DNA of 20,954 nucleotides from an uncultured bacterium (GCA_945871045.1 CAMBUC010000004.1:1-20954), one strand, 5' to 3'; counted from the first letter of the stretch, positions 1 through 7,926 are shown. Translations and numbers: made by a program. Notes: generated by a model from the letters alone, not told the origin.

Positions 1-1013
1 TACGTGCGCGCTGCAAGCACTTCGATCTCTGCTGCCAGATCCTCCGGCAAATAGCCCATCGTATTGACTTTTGTGACCAGTTCTGCTGCCTGCCGAAGGT
101 CTTCCAAACAGGCATCCAGTTCTTCCTTACTTGCCCTTCCTTCTAAATGGGCGATCCGCATGAGCAGCCGGATCTTTTCAAACCGATCCATGATACGGGC
201 ATAATTGTCTGCCAGCCGATCCTGTTTATCCATGATCTCCATAGGAGTGATCAATTTTCCGATGTCGTGCAGCCACACACTCATGAGAAATTCCTGTATT
301 TTTTTATCCTCGAAATTCCACATCCCGTGCTGATCATTCAGCCAACTGATAAACCGTTTCGCATAGGTGACCATATTTTTGGTATGGTTCGCATTGTACG
401 GTGTGCGGGCGTCGATGGCGGTTGACATGACTTTCACATAGGAATCCAGCATCTGCGTGATCTGCTGTGAATAATTCATATTCACAAGACAGATGGCCGC
501 CTGTGAGCCCATGGCAAGCAGGATCTGTTCGTATTCTTCCCTGAAGGGAATGACATTTCCATCCTCATCCAGCGCATTGATCAACTGCACCACACCTATG
601 ATACGTTCCTTGTCATCCTCCAAAGGTACTACAAGCATGGACTGTGTATGGTAACCGGTCATTGCATCATAGTTTTTCGGTCCGGAAAAATCGTATCGCG
701 CACTCTCATATACGTCCGGGATATTGATCAACTGGCGAAACAACACGCCGCAGGCACACACATTTTTCTCGGACAAAGGCACCGGCGGCAAGGTAATGGC
801 GCCGGCTTCGCCTCCCTTGTGAATGCCCTGTGAGCGCGTGATCATGATATTAAATTCCAGTGCGTCTCCTTTTTTTATATACAGCGTTCCGCCGTCACAG
901 TGCGTGATATCCATTGCAGCTGTCAGGATTTGATCCAGCAGTTGCTCCCGATGTTTCTCTTTGGAGAACGCAATTCCGATATTTAATATTTTCTGTAAGG
1001 TATCTTCTTGCAT
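1..1013 (-). CDS. GAF domain + HD-type phosphohydrolase (HD-GYP-like), C-terminus cut by window edge
   Basis: 337 codons are visible from the ATG at 1013, with no stop before the left edge. Residues about 1-170 form a GAF sensor domain (an IGVVQLINALDEDG-type strand is characteristic). A linker helix follows, then an HD domain: DARTPYNANH supplies the first His and WLHDIGKL the HD pair near residue 249. This architecture normally belongs to c-di-GMP phosphodiesterases or related HD hydrolases. The 84 residues after HDIGK contain a long charged helical stretch and no HHExxxGxGYP motif, so the second half of a canonical HD-GYP domain is missing, displaced or outside the window. The start lies 31 bp inside the 3' end of the upstream MBL gene, which implies translational coupling. 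A GGGAG sits 13 nt before the ATG, a long spacing that fits coupling rather than strong independent initiation. The GAF/HD family call is solid; c-di-GMP as substrate is inference. Confidence 0.85.
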   Translation of the reverse strand, partial: MQEDTLQKILNIGIAFSKEKHREQLLDQILTAAMDITHCDGGTLYIKKGDALEFNIMITRSQGIHKGGEAGAITLPPVPLSEKNVCACGVLFRQLINIPDVYESARYDFSGPKNYDAMTGYHTQSMLVVPLEDDKERIIGVVQLINALDEDGNVIPFREEYEQILLAMGSQAAICLVNMNYSQQITQMLDSYVKVMSTAIDARTPYNANHTKNMVTYAKRFISWLNDQHGMWNFEDKKIQEFLMSVWLHDIGKLITPMEIMDKQDRLADNYARIMDRFEKIRLLMRIAHLEGRASKEELDACLEDLRQAAELVTKVNTMGYLPEDLAAEIEVLAART

Positions 1014-1897
1014 AACGTAATCACGTCTCCCTCTCTTGCATAAGATATGTGTTGATAGTACTGTTGCAGCGTTTCTTCCATCTCTTTTAACTGTGCATCC
1101 GTATGAGTCGGCGCGTGATGGAAAAACAGACCTCTCGCGGCCCCGCTTGCCTCGATCACCTCCGCGGCCGTGCGCATGCTCGGATGCCCAAAACCTCTGC
1201 AGTTTTCGTATTCTTCCTCGGTGTACTGTGCATCTAAGATCAACAGATCCGTGTCTGCCGCAAACCGTTCCAGATAACGGCCGTTTCCCTCGTCCGGATC
1301 ACAGTCTGTCGCATATACCATGCTGTGAGTTCCCCAATCCACGCGAAATGCCTGTGCACCGCCGGGATGGATGACCGGAACCGCAGTTACGGTCAGCGGT
1401 ACTTCCGTTCCCTGATCTGCCTGTTCCTGATTGAGAACGATGGGCCTGCCTGCAATCAGCCGATAACTGATCTTTGCCTTGAAAACACCGGGGCCCACCG
1501 GCCAAAGGGGCTCTGCCATCATTTGCTGAAATACCTTCGGGATCCCTTCAAAATCCTCCGCATAAAAGATGACTTCTGCCGAAGGATCAAACAGCATCGG
1601 ACTCATGGGAATTCCCATCAGATGATCCAAATGAAAATGCGACAGCAAAACGTGAACGGTCGTATGTTCCTTCCACACCCGTTTCGGAAGGTTCAAAATC
1701 CCGCTTCCTGCATCAAAAACGATCACCTGCTGTCTGTTTTCTTCCTGCACAGAAGTATCTGCCTCTAAAAGCACGCAGGAGGTAGCTCCTCCATATACGG
1801 AAAAATCCGTTCCGCTGACGGGAATACTTCCTCTTGCCCCAAGGACCGTTACTTTATTCGTATCTGTTCGTTCGTTTTTTCTGCCTGTCTGAGTCAT
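983..1897 (-). CDS. MBL-fold metallo-hydrolase (phosphodiesterase-like)
   Basis: A 304-aa metallo-beta-lactamase-fold protein. The N-terminus has the GARGSIPVSG...YGGATSC signature seen in the MBL branch that includes cyclic-nucleotide phosphodiesterase-like and PhnP-like enzymes. The metal motif HFHLDH lies at residues 87-92. Later ligands are visible as a His in VIHPGG, the Asp of YATDCD, and His residues in FGHPS and FFHHAPTHTD. There is no signal peptide, so it is probably cytosolic. The start is supported by GAGGAG eight bases before the ATG. It is the first gene of a two-gene unit and overlaps the following GAF-HD gene by 31 bp. Pairing with a sensor-type HD hydrolase suggests nucleotide second-messenger turnover, but the substrate cannot be read from sequence. 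Other MBL roles, such as RNA processing or lactonase activity, remain possible. Confidence 0.85.
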   Translation of the reverse strand: MTQTGRKNERTDTNKVTVLGARGSIPVSGTDFSVYGGATSCVLLEADTSVQEENRQQVIVFDAGSGILNLPKRVWKEHTTVHVLLSHFHLDHLMGIPMSPMLFDPSAEVIFYAEDFEGIPKVFQQMMAEPLWPVGPGVFKAKISYRLIAGRPIVLNQEQADQGTEVPLTVTAVPVIHPGGAQAFRVDWGTHSMVYATDCDPDEGNGRYLERFAADTDLLILDAQYTEEEYENCRGFGHPSMRTAAEVIEASGAARGLFFHHAPTHTDAQLKEMEETLQQYYQHISYAREGDVITLCKKIPYRKY

Positions 1898-2057
1898 CTT
1901 TTTCTCTCCTCATAATCCAAACAGATTTTGTGTATAAATATTCTTATAGAATAGCATAGATTGACGCTTTTTGGAATACGACAATGCCTAATCTTCTAAC
2001 CTTTTGGGGTATTTTTTTCGCAAATATCCAAATACTAACCTTCATAATCATTCAATG

Positions 2058-2088
2058 GAAACCTGCCAATGATAGAACTTCAGGTTTC
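2058..2088 (+). promoter_or_regulatory. Perfect inverted repeat in the leader of the YetF-family gene
   Basis: GAAACCTG (2058-2065) and CAGGTTTC (2081-2088) are perfect complements around a 15-nt loop. The hairpin ends 6 nt before the AGGAGG ribosome site of the downstream gene. It could be an operator or a translation-control hairpin. No T-tract follows, so it is not a terminator. Confidence 0.4.
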
Positions 2089-2106
2089 AAGATCAGGAGG
2101 AATACG

Positions 2107-2817
2107 ATGTCTCAGGAAATCTTGCATGTGATCGTTTTGTCTGTTGTGTCACTGACTGTTTTATTTTTACTGACAAAAATGATGGGCTACCGTCAGATGT
2201 CGGAGTTAAGTCTGTTTGATTATATCAACGGCATTACTATCGGCTCCATCGCTGCTGAACTGGCAACCAATCTGGAGGACTACCACAGACCGCTGACCGG
2301 CATGATTGTCTACGGTATCGTCACCGTTCTTCTGTCCGAACTGACAGAAAAATCCATTTGTGCACGCCGCTTTCTTAACGGAAAACCGCTTGTCCTGCTT
2401 CATCATGGCGTGATCTACGAAAAAAATTTAAAAAAAGCAAAAATTGACCTGAACGAACTGTTAGAACAATGCCGCGTCAGCGGATATTTTGACATTTCCA
2501 AACTTCAGGCCATTGTATTAGAGGGTAACGGCCGACTGAGTTTTCTGCCCAAAGTAACAGACCGGCCGGTGACTGTAAATGACCTGAATCTAAAACCGGA
2601 GGATGAAGATCTGACCGCCGTGCTTGTGTTGGACGGTCACATGATGGAACACAATCTGCAGCACTCCGGAAAAGACAAAAAGTGGCTCACAACCCAACTT
2701 CACGCACTGGGTTTTTCAGAGGTGAAAGATGTGCTGCTGGCCACTTGTGATCTGAATAATAAATTGTCTGTTTTTCCAAAAACTGCGCATGAACACTCGG
2801 AAGATATCCTGGACTAA
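2107..2817 (+). CDS. YetF/DUF421-family membrane protein
   Basis: A 236-aa member of the YetF (DUF421) family. The N-terminal ~90 residues hold hydrophobic segments (VIVLSVVSLTVLFLLTKMMG and the MIVYGIVTVLLSEL region). They include the family-typical LTKMMGYRQMSELSLFDYI and ITIGSIAAELA motifs. The rest is a soluble alpha/beta domain beginning GKPLVLLHHGVIYEKNLKKA, with the usual LNELLEQCRVSGYFDISKLQ segment. The ATG at 2107 was chosen because a perfect AGGAGG lies six bases upstream; the same frame is open 41 codons further upstream, but that stretch lacks a ribosome site and resembles leader sequence. The gene stands alone, divergent from the MBL operon and convergent with map. In Bacillus several paralogues are made during sporulation, but the biochemical role is not established. 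C-terminal residues 150-236 look normal for the longer family members. Confidence 0.9.
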   Translation: MSQEILHVIVLSVVSLTVLFLLTKMMGYRQMSELSLFDYINGITIGSIAAELATNLEDYHRPLTGMIVYGIVTVLLSELTEKSICARRFLNGKPLVLLHHGVIYEKNLKKAKIDLNELLEQCRVSGYFDISKLQAIVLEGNGRLSFLPKVTDRPVTVNDLNLKPEDEDLTAVLVLDGHMMEHNLQHSGKDKKWLTTQLHALGFSEVKDVLLATCDLNNKLSVFPKTAHEHSEDILD

Positions 2818-2844
2818 ACAGCGGCCCCACATGCACGGTTTTTA

Positions 2845-3753
2845 CTAGTAGGAGATCACTTCTGCCCCCTCTTCCGTAACGAGCACCATGTACTCCCACT
2901 GTGCGGAAGGCATTCCGTCATCAGTATATGCGGTCCAGCCGTTGGCTTCATCGATAAAGATCTCTACGCTTCCCATGTTTATCATGGGCTCGATCGTAAA
3001 CATCATGCCGGGCACCATGAGCATTTCCTGCCCCCGCAGGGAATTATAACTCACCCATGGATCTTCATGGAATTCCAAACCGATGCCATGACCGCCGATC
3101 TCGCGCACAACGGTATAACCATTTGCATAGGCATGGTCATGAACCGCCTGTCCCATGTCTCCGAGAAATCCCCAGGGCTTTACTTCTTTTAATCCGATGT
3201 CGCAGCACTCCTTAGCAACTTCTACGAGGCGTTTTTTCTCCGGACTGATTTCTCCGATGCAGAACATGCGAGAGGAGTCAGAGAAATAGCCATTTAAGAT
3301 GGTGGAGCAATCCACATTGATGATATCGCCTTCTTTTAAGACCACGGCTTCATCCGGGATTCCGTGACACACCTGCTCGTTGATGGAGGTGCAGACACTC
3401 TTCGGATAACCCTGATAGTGCAAAGGTGCGGGAATGCCTCCCATCTTTGTGGTCAGATCATACACCCACGTATCGATCTGCTGGGTCGTAACCCCTTCTT
3501 TGATGTGCTCTGCTACATAATCCAACACTGCGATATTGATCTTTGCACTCTGACGGATCCCTGCGATCTGATCCGGTGTCTTGATAATACTATGATCCGG
3601 TACGATATGTCCGGAATCCTGAATCCGTTTGATCTTTTCATCCATAGACATATGGCACTGCTTATATTTCTTTCCGCTCCGGCACCAGCACGGATCGTTC
3701 CTGCCGATGCTGATCTGTTTTTTTGCTCCGAAATTTCCCATTTGCATGTTCAT
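2845..3753 (-). CDS. map: Methionine aminopeptidase type I with N-terminal SEC-C zinc motif
   Basis: A 302-aa enzyme that removes the initiator methionine from new proteins in the cytosol. The first ~35 residues carry a SEC-C motif (GRNDPCWCRSGKKYKQCH), a small zinc-binding module thought to help bind ribosomes or nascent chains. The catalytic pita-bread domain follows. Its five metal ligands are recognisable: Asp in INVDCS, Asp in YFSDSS, His in GGHGIGLEFH, Glu in MFTIEPMIN and Glu in AQWEYMV. The start at 3753 is preferred over an in-frame ATG 21 bp upstream because GAAGGAGA lies between the two, correctly spaced for the inner ATG. The gene follows the SurA-N-like lipoprotein gene by 36 bp and is probably the last gene of that operon. 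SEC-C-tagged MetAPs are a common Clostridia variant; many genomes also carry a short copy next to adk and secY. Confidence 0.95.
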   Translation of the reverse strand: MNMQMGNFGAKKQISIGRNDPCWCRSGKKYKQCHMSMDEKIKRIQDSGHIVPDHSIIKTPDQIAGIRQSAKINIAVLDYVAEHIKEGVTTQQIDTWVYDLTTKMGGIPAPLHYQGYPKSVCTSINEQVCHGIPDEAVVLKEGDIINVDCSTILNGYFSDSSRMFCIGEISPEKKRLVEVAKECCDIGLKEVKPWGFLGDMGQAVHDHAYANGYTVVREIGGHGIGLEFHEDPWVSYNSLRGQEMLMVPGMMFTIEPMINMGSVEIFIDEANGWTAYTDDGMPSAQWEYMVLVTEEGAEVISY

Positions 3754-3789
3754 TTTTCTGTCTCCTTCTGTCATTCTGCTTTGTTTTCG

Positions 3790-4455
3790 TTATTGATCCA
3801 GCGTCACATGCCCCATGGAAATCCCATCCCAAAGACGGTCTTTGATCTTGTATGTATGCTCTCCCAATAATGTTTCATAAGCGGCTCCGTCCGCATCGTA
3901 ATCCGTTTCCGGCACATCGTTCATAGCCGCATATAACTGCTGGTATTTTTGTGCTAATGCCATCCGAAGCAGGTCTTCTGTTAATTCTTCCTTCGTGATG
4001 CCCAGCCGGATTTGGGCCGTCTCGCCCAGATCCATCCAGAAATCGCTGCTCCGCTGCGTGGCATAATCGATCTCATCCTGATCCAGTTCCATGCCGAGTT
4101 CCTGTGCCATGTTCGCAAAGATCAGGTCATGGATGGCCTGATCCATCGCCTCATTCCGTGCTTTCACACGCATAAAATGTCCGTTGATATGCGTATTCCA
4201 ATAGGCATTCGGATTGCCGGCATCATAGATCAGCGCCTGCTCCTGAATCAACTGTTCCTCATAGGCGATGTAAAACGCCAGTTCCCGCAAAGGATAGTCC
4301 TGCCCGTCCAGCGTCAGCACTGTCTCATCCAAATGTTCGCGAAAAGTGATCGTTCGCTGGCGGACGCCACAACCACCCGCAGAAAACAGCAGGCAGAAAA
4401 CAACGACTGCTGCCAGAAACTGCTGCAGATTTCTTTTTATTATTTGTCTTTTCAT
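3790..4455 (-). CDS. Short lipoprotein with SurA/PrsA N-terminal-like chaperone domain, no PPIase domain
   Basis: A 221-aa exported protein. The N-terminus is basic (MKRQIIKR), then hydrophobic (LAAVVVFCLLFSAGG), then Cys, an acceptable though not perfect lipobox, so it is probably anchored to the outer face of the membrane. The mature part is mainly helical. The sequence LDGQDYPLRELAFYIAYEEQ resembles the start of SurA/PrsA-type foldase N-domains, which go on to a long helical region like that around residues 80-190. No parvulin PPIase domain follows, so this is a stand-alone chaperone-like domain. The ATG at 4455 was chosen over an in-frame TTG four codons upstream because it gives a standard lipoprotein leader; a GGTGG lies five bases before it. 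It lies 78 bp after the NlpC/P60 gene and 36 bp before map. A role in folding or surface display of the neighbouring hydrolase is inference only. Confidence 0.7.
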   Translation of the reverse strand: MKRQIIKRNLQQFLAAVVVFCLLFSAGGCGVRQRTITFREHLDETVLTLDGQDYPLRELAFYIAYEEQLIQEQALIYDAGNPNAYWNTHINGHFMRVKARNEAMDQAIHDLIFANMAQELGMELDQDEIDYATQRSSDFWMDLGETAQIRLGITKEELTEDLLRMALAQKYQQLYAAMNDVPETDYDADGAAYETLLGEHTYKIKDRLWDGISMGHVTLDQ

Positions 4456-4533
4456 ATGATCCACCAATGCGCCTGTTCACGAGTTTGCGTTGCTTTGCCA
4501 AAACTCTCTTGCGCATCTATCCCGCTGCTTCTG

Positions 4534-5787
4534 TTATAACACGCGCCGAACTGCCAGAATCGTCCGGTAGGTTGCATTTTGTGTCGCAATACCAACCGCC
4601 GAACTCTGCGCACCGACGATCCTGCCGCCGCCGGCATAGATGGCTACGTGTCCGCTGTAACAGATCAGATCTCCGGGCTGCGCGTTGTTGTAACTGACGG
4701 CCCGTCCGCAGCTGCGCAGCAGATAGGAACTATGAGGAAGGCTGATCCCAAAATGTCCAAACACACTCATGACAAAACCGGAACAATCCGCGCCGTTTGT
4801 GAGACTGGTTCCGCCCCATACATAGGGATTGCCCACAAACTGCATGGCGAAATCCACGACTTCCTGTCCGCTGATATTGGTCTGGTAACCGGGATTTGCG
4901 CCTCCTTCAGGCACCGTGGTCGTTCCGCCGGATGTATTACCGCCTTGCTGTTGTTGTTGCTGCTGGAGAAGCGCTTCCTGTCTGCGGCGTTCTTCCTCCT
5001 GCCGTCTGCGTTCCTCTTCTTCCCGGCGTCTGCGTTCCTCTTCCGCCGCGATCCGCGCCTGCTCTGCCACAATGATCTCATTTTGCTTTCGGATAGTCTC
5101 TTTATACTGAGCAGCCAATGACTGTGCCTGTGCCAGTTTGGTGTCGAAATCGTCCATCGTTGCACGTTTCTTATTCAGCATCTTTTCTAATTCTTTGGAC
5201 TGCTGCTCCTGATTTTCCTTCAGAGCCACCATGTCCTGCTGTTCCTGCTCCAAGGTGTCCTTTAAGTCAGCCACCTGCTGCACGGTGTCCTGATATTCGT
5301 TCAGCATCGTGCGGTCATAGTCATAGATCTGATTGAAGTATTCCACCCGGTTCAATACATCCGCCATGCTTCCTGCGCCAAGCAGGGATTCCACCAGCGC
5401 ATTGTCTCCGCGCTCATACATAAAACGGATCCGTTTTTTCATGTTCTCATACTGTTTTTGGGCAGTTTCTTCTGCAATCTTCAGATCCTCAGTGGCCTGC
5501 TCTATGTCGGCTTCCTTTTGGGCGATCTCATCTTTTAACACATCGATATCCAAAAGCAGCGCCACCAGTTCGGAATCCAAAGAGTCGATCTCCTGCTGCA
5601 GGGAATCCTGCTTTTTCTCTATATCCGAAATCTGGTTGTTTGTATCGTTTAACTGCTGGTTGGCCTCGTTGATCTTATCCTGCGCATCGCGGATCGCCGA
5701 CGCCGGGATGTTCTGCGTCATACCGCCAAGCAGTGATAGAACAAGTGCCGCTGCAATGATCCGTCTTCTGTTTCTCTCTCGTATCAT
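4534..5787 (-). CDS. Secreted coiled-coil NlpC/P60 peptidoglycan hydrolase (PcsB/CwlO-like layout)
   Basis: A 417-aa exported cell-wall endopeptidase. A basic N-terminus (MIRERNRRR) and hydrophobic core (IIAAALVLSLLGG) form the signal peptide, ending near ASA. Residues about 32-255 are a long coiled coil of the PcsB/CwlO type, finishing in an extreme Glu/Arg/Gln tract and a seven-Gln run. A Gly/Thr linker follows. The C-terminal ~110 residues are an NlpC/P60 domain with catalytic Cys in GADCSGFV (about residue 335) and catalytic His in SGHVAIYAGGG (about 380). The ATG at 5787 has GGGAGGAATTC immediately before it; an upstream in-frame ATG lacks one. In PcsB/CwlO relatives the coiled coil keeps the hydrolase inactive until FtsEX acts; whether that applies here is inference. 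A TATAAT-containing dyad lies about 60 bp upstream. Confidence 0.93.
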   Translation of the reverse strand: MIRERNRRRIIAAALVLSLLGGMTQNIPASAIRDAQDKINEANQQLNDTNNQISDIEKKQDSLQQEIDSLDSELVALLLDIDVLKDEIAQKEADIEQATEDLKIAEETAQKQYENMKKRIRFMYERGDNALVESLLGAGSMADVLNRVEYFNQIYDYDRTMLNEYQDTVQQVADLKDTLEQEQQDMVALKENQEQQSKELEKMLNKKRATMDDFDTKLAQAQSLAAQYKETIRKQNEIIVAEQARIAAEEERRRREEEERRRQEEERRRQEALLQQQQQQQGGNTSGGTTTVPEGGANPGYQTNISGQEVVDFAMQFVGNPYVWGGTSLTNGADCSGFVMSVFGHFGISLPHSSYLLRSCGRAVSYNNAQPGDLICYSGHVAIYAGGGRIVGAQSSAVGIATQNATYRTILAVRRVL

Positions 5788-5838
5788 GAATTCCTCCCGT
5801 AAAAAAACTATAAACAACGGTTATGATCCCTAATAGAT

Positions 5839-5882
5839 GCGGCATATTATACTCCGCATACATAGTTAGTATAACATGCCGC
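5839..5882 (-). promoter_or_regulatory. TATAAT -10 box inside a 15-bp imperfect dyad, probable promoter/operator of the NlpC/P60 gene
   Basis: Arms at 5839-5853 and 5868-5882 pair at 14 of 15 positions around a 14-nt loop. The left arm contains TATAAT on the minus strand (5851-5846), placed correctly for a start site near 5839 and a 52-nt leader. The -35 at 17-bp spacing is only TTATAC, so an activator or alternative sigma factor may be needed. The dyad has no T-tract, so it is not a convincing terminator for the upstream sipL gene. Confidence 0.5.
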
Positions 5883-5892
5883 TGTCTCAATT

Positions 5893-7482
5893 TCAACTAA
5901 TGGTATTTACGATCATGAGTTTATCCATGGGGTGGATCGTCTCGTCGGTCAGCCCGTTTAACTCCATGAGCTGCTTCATCGTCACATGATGCGCCTTTGC
6001 GATATCCCACAGTTTTTCGCCGTTTTTTACGATATAACCGATCATTCCCGGCTGCGCTTTTTGCATCGATTCATCCACTTTTGCTACCTGGATCGTTTCC
6101 ACATTTTTCCTGTTCTGGTTTTCGAAAATGATCATGCACAGACGGATCTGCGCCTTACATTCCACCTGGCTCTGGTCGATCAGGGCGGTGGTCAGCTGAT
6201 CGATTCCGGCCTCCAGTTCATAACTGATATCCCCTTTGCCTGCACGAAGACCGGGCACCTCTACATACTCTGTAAAGGGCAGGGTTTCATCCACAGTCAT
6301 CAGCGGCATTTCGTCGTTTGCTGCGATAAAAAGCAGTTTTAACTTCAAAATACCCGATACTTCCATGCTTTTCTCTGCCGGAGTAACTGCTTCCACCTGC
6401 ACTTCACCTACACAGGAACAGATCTGAAGCACCTGCGCATTTGTATTTAATGTCACCCGCTCATTTAACCGGAACCGGGAGTCATTTTTTATGAGCAGCC
6501 GCTGTAAAAGAACCGGCTCCTGTATGCATGTCAATTCCCTGTCTGTCGCATAGACATCCTGTAACAGTTCCATGGTTCGCTCCTGCCACAGGGTATAGTC
6601 TACTTCCAGCACTGCCGAAACCTGAAGCATACGGTTCTCCCCGTCAAAATCTTCCGCTGCTTCCAATTCGCCTCCCGCCAGCCGCACACGCACCCAAAAA
6701 ATCTGTTCCGGTTCCGCCTCCTCGGCATTGATCTGGGTCTGCATGGGAACCGATAGTTCCAGACACTGCAGCTGATCGGCTTCTCCGTTTCCAAGGTAGA
6801 CCATATGTATGAAAAGTTCTCCGCTCAGGTCGATCTTTCCCTCCGAGAGCCGGCTATCGATCCCCCGGGGCTGCAAAGAGTACCACAAAATCTCACGGAT
6901 CCCCGGTTTATTGGAGGGAAGGGAGAGTTCTGTACGAAAACGGCTTGTATCTTTTTTCTGTCCCAAAAGTTCCAGTGCTTCTATCTGTTCTTTGCGCACC
7001 TGCACCTTATCGTCCGGGGCACCGCTCAGACCCGTTGCCAGCCCATGCACACAGGGCTGTTTTAACTGCAGCTGCAGTGTTAGAAGAGAACGGATCTCCA
7101 ATTTCCGGGAATTGATCATTCCGATCGTCAGATCCTCGATCTGGGGATCTACCGTCACTGTATCGTATTCGCCGGCCCCTTCCATGCGCACCGTTTCCTG
7201 AAAGGAGATTTCCCCGTGCAAATGCCCAAAGGAACGGTCCATACCGCTGCTTCGGTAGAGTACCTCGAAATGAAGTGCGCCCCGAAGCCGCACCAGATCC
7301 GGCTCGACTTTGATCTCATCGATGCGCACCTGCCCTTTTTCTTCAATGATCTTTAAAATGTCCGGCTTGTATTCTGCCAGATTGTAGTCATCGTCTAATG
7401 TGACCTGCGTGATCGCTCTGCCCTTTTCACAGATCGCGTGAAACTGGTGATGTTCACACGCCAAATATTCTGCTGTTTCCAT
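5893..7482 (-). CDS. sipL: SipL-like spore coat morphogenesis protein (DUF3794/SPOCS repeats + LysM)
   Basis: A 529-aa protein with several DUF3794 (SPOCS) beta-rich repeats and one C-terminal LysM domain of about 48 residues (GYIVKNGEKLWDIAKAHHVT, then LMELNGL). This is the layout of Clostridioides difficile SipL, which binds the coat ATPase SpoIVA through its LysM domain and is needed for coat attachment to the forespore in the mother cell. Repeated signatures include LHFEVLYRSSGMD, IHMVYLGNGE, LKLLFIAANDEMPLMTVDETL and LEAGIDQLTTALI. There is no signal peptide, as expected for a mother-cell cytosolic protein. The start at 7482 was chosen because an outer ATG 18 bp upstream overlaps the GGAGG that serves the inner one. 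The gene follows veg but is separated by hairpin and palindromic DNA, so it probably has its own sporulation promoter. Confidence 0.9.
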   Translation of the reverse strand: METAEYLACEHHQFHAICEKGRAITQVTLDDDYNLAEYKPDILKIIEEKGQVRIDEIKVEPDLVRLRGALHFEVLYRSSGMDRSFGHLHGEISFQETVRMEGAGEYDTVTVDPQIEDLTIGMINSRKLEIRSLLTLQLQLKQPCVHGLATGLSGAPDDKVQVRKEQIEALELLGQKKDTSRFRTELSLPSNKPGIREILWYSLQPRGIDSRLSEGKIDLSGELFIHMVYLGNGEADQLQCLELSVPMQTQINAEEAEPEQIFWVRVRLAGGELEAAEDFDGENRMLQVSAVLEVDYTLWQERTMELLQDVYATDRELTCIQEPVLLQRLLIKNDSRFRLNERVTLNTNAQVLQICSCVGEVQVEAVTPAEKSMEVSGILKLKLLFIAANDEMPLMTVDETLPFTEYVEVPGLRAGKGDISYELEAGIDQLTTALIDQSQVECKAQIRLCMIIFENQNRKNVETIQVAKVDESMQKAQPGMIGYIVKNGEKLWDIAKAHHVTMKQLMELNGLTDETIHPMDKLMIVNTIS

Positions 7483-7509
7483 AAACAAAAAGACCTCCAT
7501 TTTTGACTT

Positions 7510-7574
7510 ACTTATTCAATAAGTATTCAAAAATAGAGATCTTTATGCGAATCATTCCGATTCTTTTTGCATAA
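7510..7574 (-). promoter_or_regulatory. veg-sipL intergenic hairpin plus 15-bp palindrome; possible sporulation promoter
   Basis: Two dyads fill the gap. A hairpin at 7543-7574 has TTATGC/GCATAA outside and GAATC/GATTC inside, with a five-base bulge. A near-perfect palindrome at 7510-7524 is ACTTATT and AATAAGT around one base. On the minus strand GCATAAA followed about 17 nt later by ATACTTAT weakly resembles a sigma-E-type promoter, which would suit sipL. The match is poor and the call tentative. Confidence 0.3.
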
Positions 7575-7598
7575 GTGTGCATTGCCCTTCCAAAGCAG

Positions 7599-7841
7599 TT
7601 AGCACAGTTTCATTCGGATATCTCTGGTGATGATATCAGTGTAGGAAAAGGACAGAAGCTGCGGTGGATTGTTTCCATCGGTGCTGTTTACAAGAATGGT
7701 AAATACACTGGGGTAAGCGTTCTGAATGACACCCTCCTGAATATCGACCTTGTTGCGTCCACGATCCAACTGAATCACAACCTTGTTGCCACAACGCTGG
7801 TGCACAGATGCACGCACCTTATTGATTTCAGATTGTTTCAT
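7599..7841 (-). CDS. veg: Veg family protein
   Basis: An 80-aa protein of the Veg family (formerly DUF1021), small beta-rich cytosolic proteins of Firmicutes; Bacillus Veg is very strongly expressed and linked to biofilm matrix control. Diagnostic segments are the LDRGRNKVDIQEGVIQNAYP stretch, PSVFTILV and LSFSYTDIITRDIRMKL, which align with Bacillus motifs such as YPSVFVIQL and SYSYADILTETV. Length matches the family (about 80-90 aa). The start has GGGAGGAACTAGG directly before ATG. A consensus promoter lies 110-140 bp upstream, immediately after the PrcB-like gene, so veg is probably transcribed independently and highly. The molecular function of the family remains unclear. Confidence 0.93.
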   Translation of the reverse strand: MKQSEINKVRASVHQRCGNKVVIQLDRGRNKVDIQEGVIQNAYPSVFTILVNSTDGNNPPQLLSFSYTDIITRDIRMKLC

Positions 7842-7926
7842 CCTAGTTCCTCCCTTATGCTATTGTTATGAATTCTTTCGCAACTGTTCGGTACCCTCAC
7901 GCTCTCAGCAGCCAGGGCTTCGAGCT

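Noticed and set aside
147..425. 92-codon open frame on the plus strand
   Set aside because: Lies wholly opposite the GAF-HD coding sequence, has no domain signature and no ribosome site; antisense shadow.
1961..2000. TTGACG as a -35 for the YetF-family gene
   Set aside because: No acceptable -10 at 16-18 bp spacing; the start site cannot be placed.
4579..5121. 180-codon open frame on the plus strand
   Set aside because: Antisense to the NlpC/P60 gene; its Leu- and Phe-rich tract is the complement of the Glu/Arg/Gln repeat.
5846..5880. Possible WalR box in the NlpC/P60 promoter
   Set aside because: A TGTTAT half-site is present, but the second half is degenerate and the spacing is 8 rather than 5.
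7860..7915. GAGGGTACCGAAC-like string in the veg leader as a T-box or TPP riboswitch
   Set aside because: Lacks the T-box AGGGTGGNACCGCG core and the TPP CTGAGA/ACCTGA arrangement; no matching stems.
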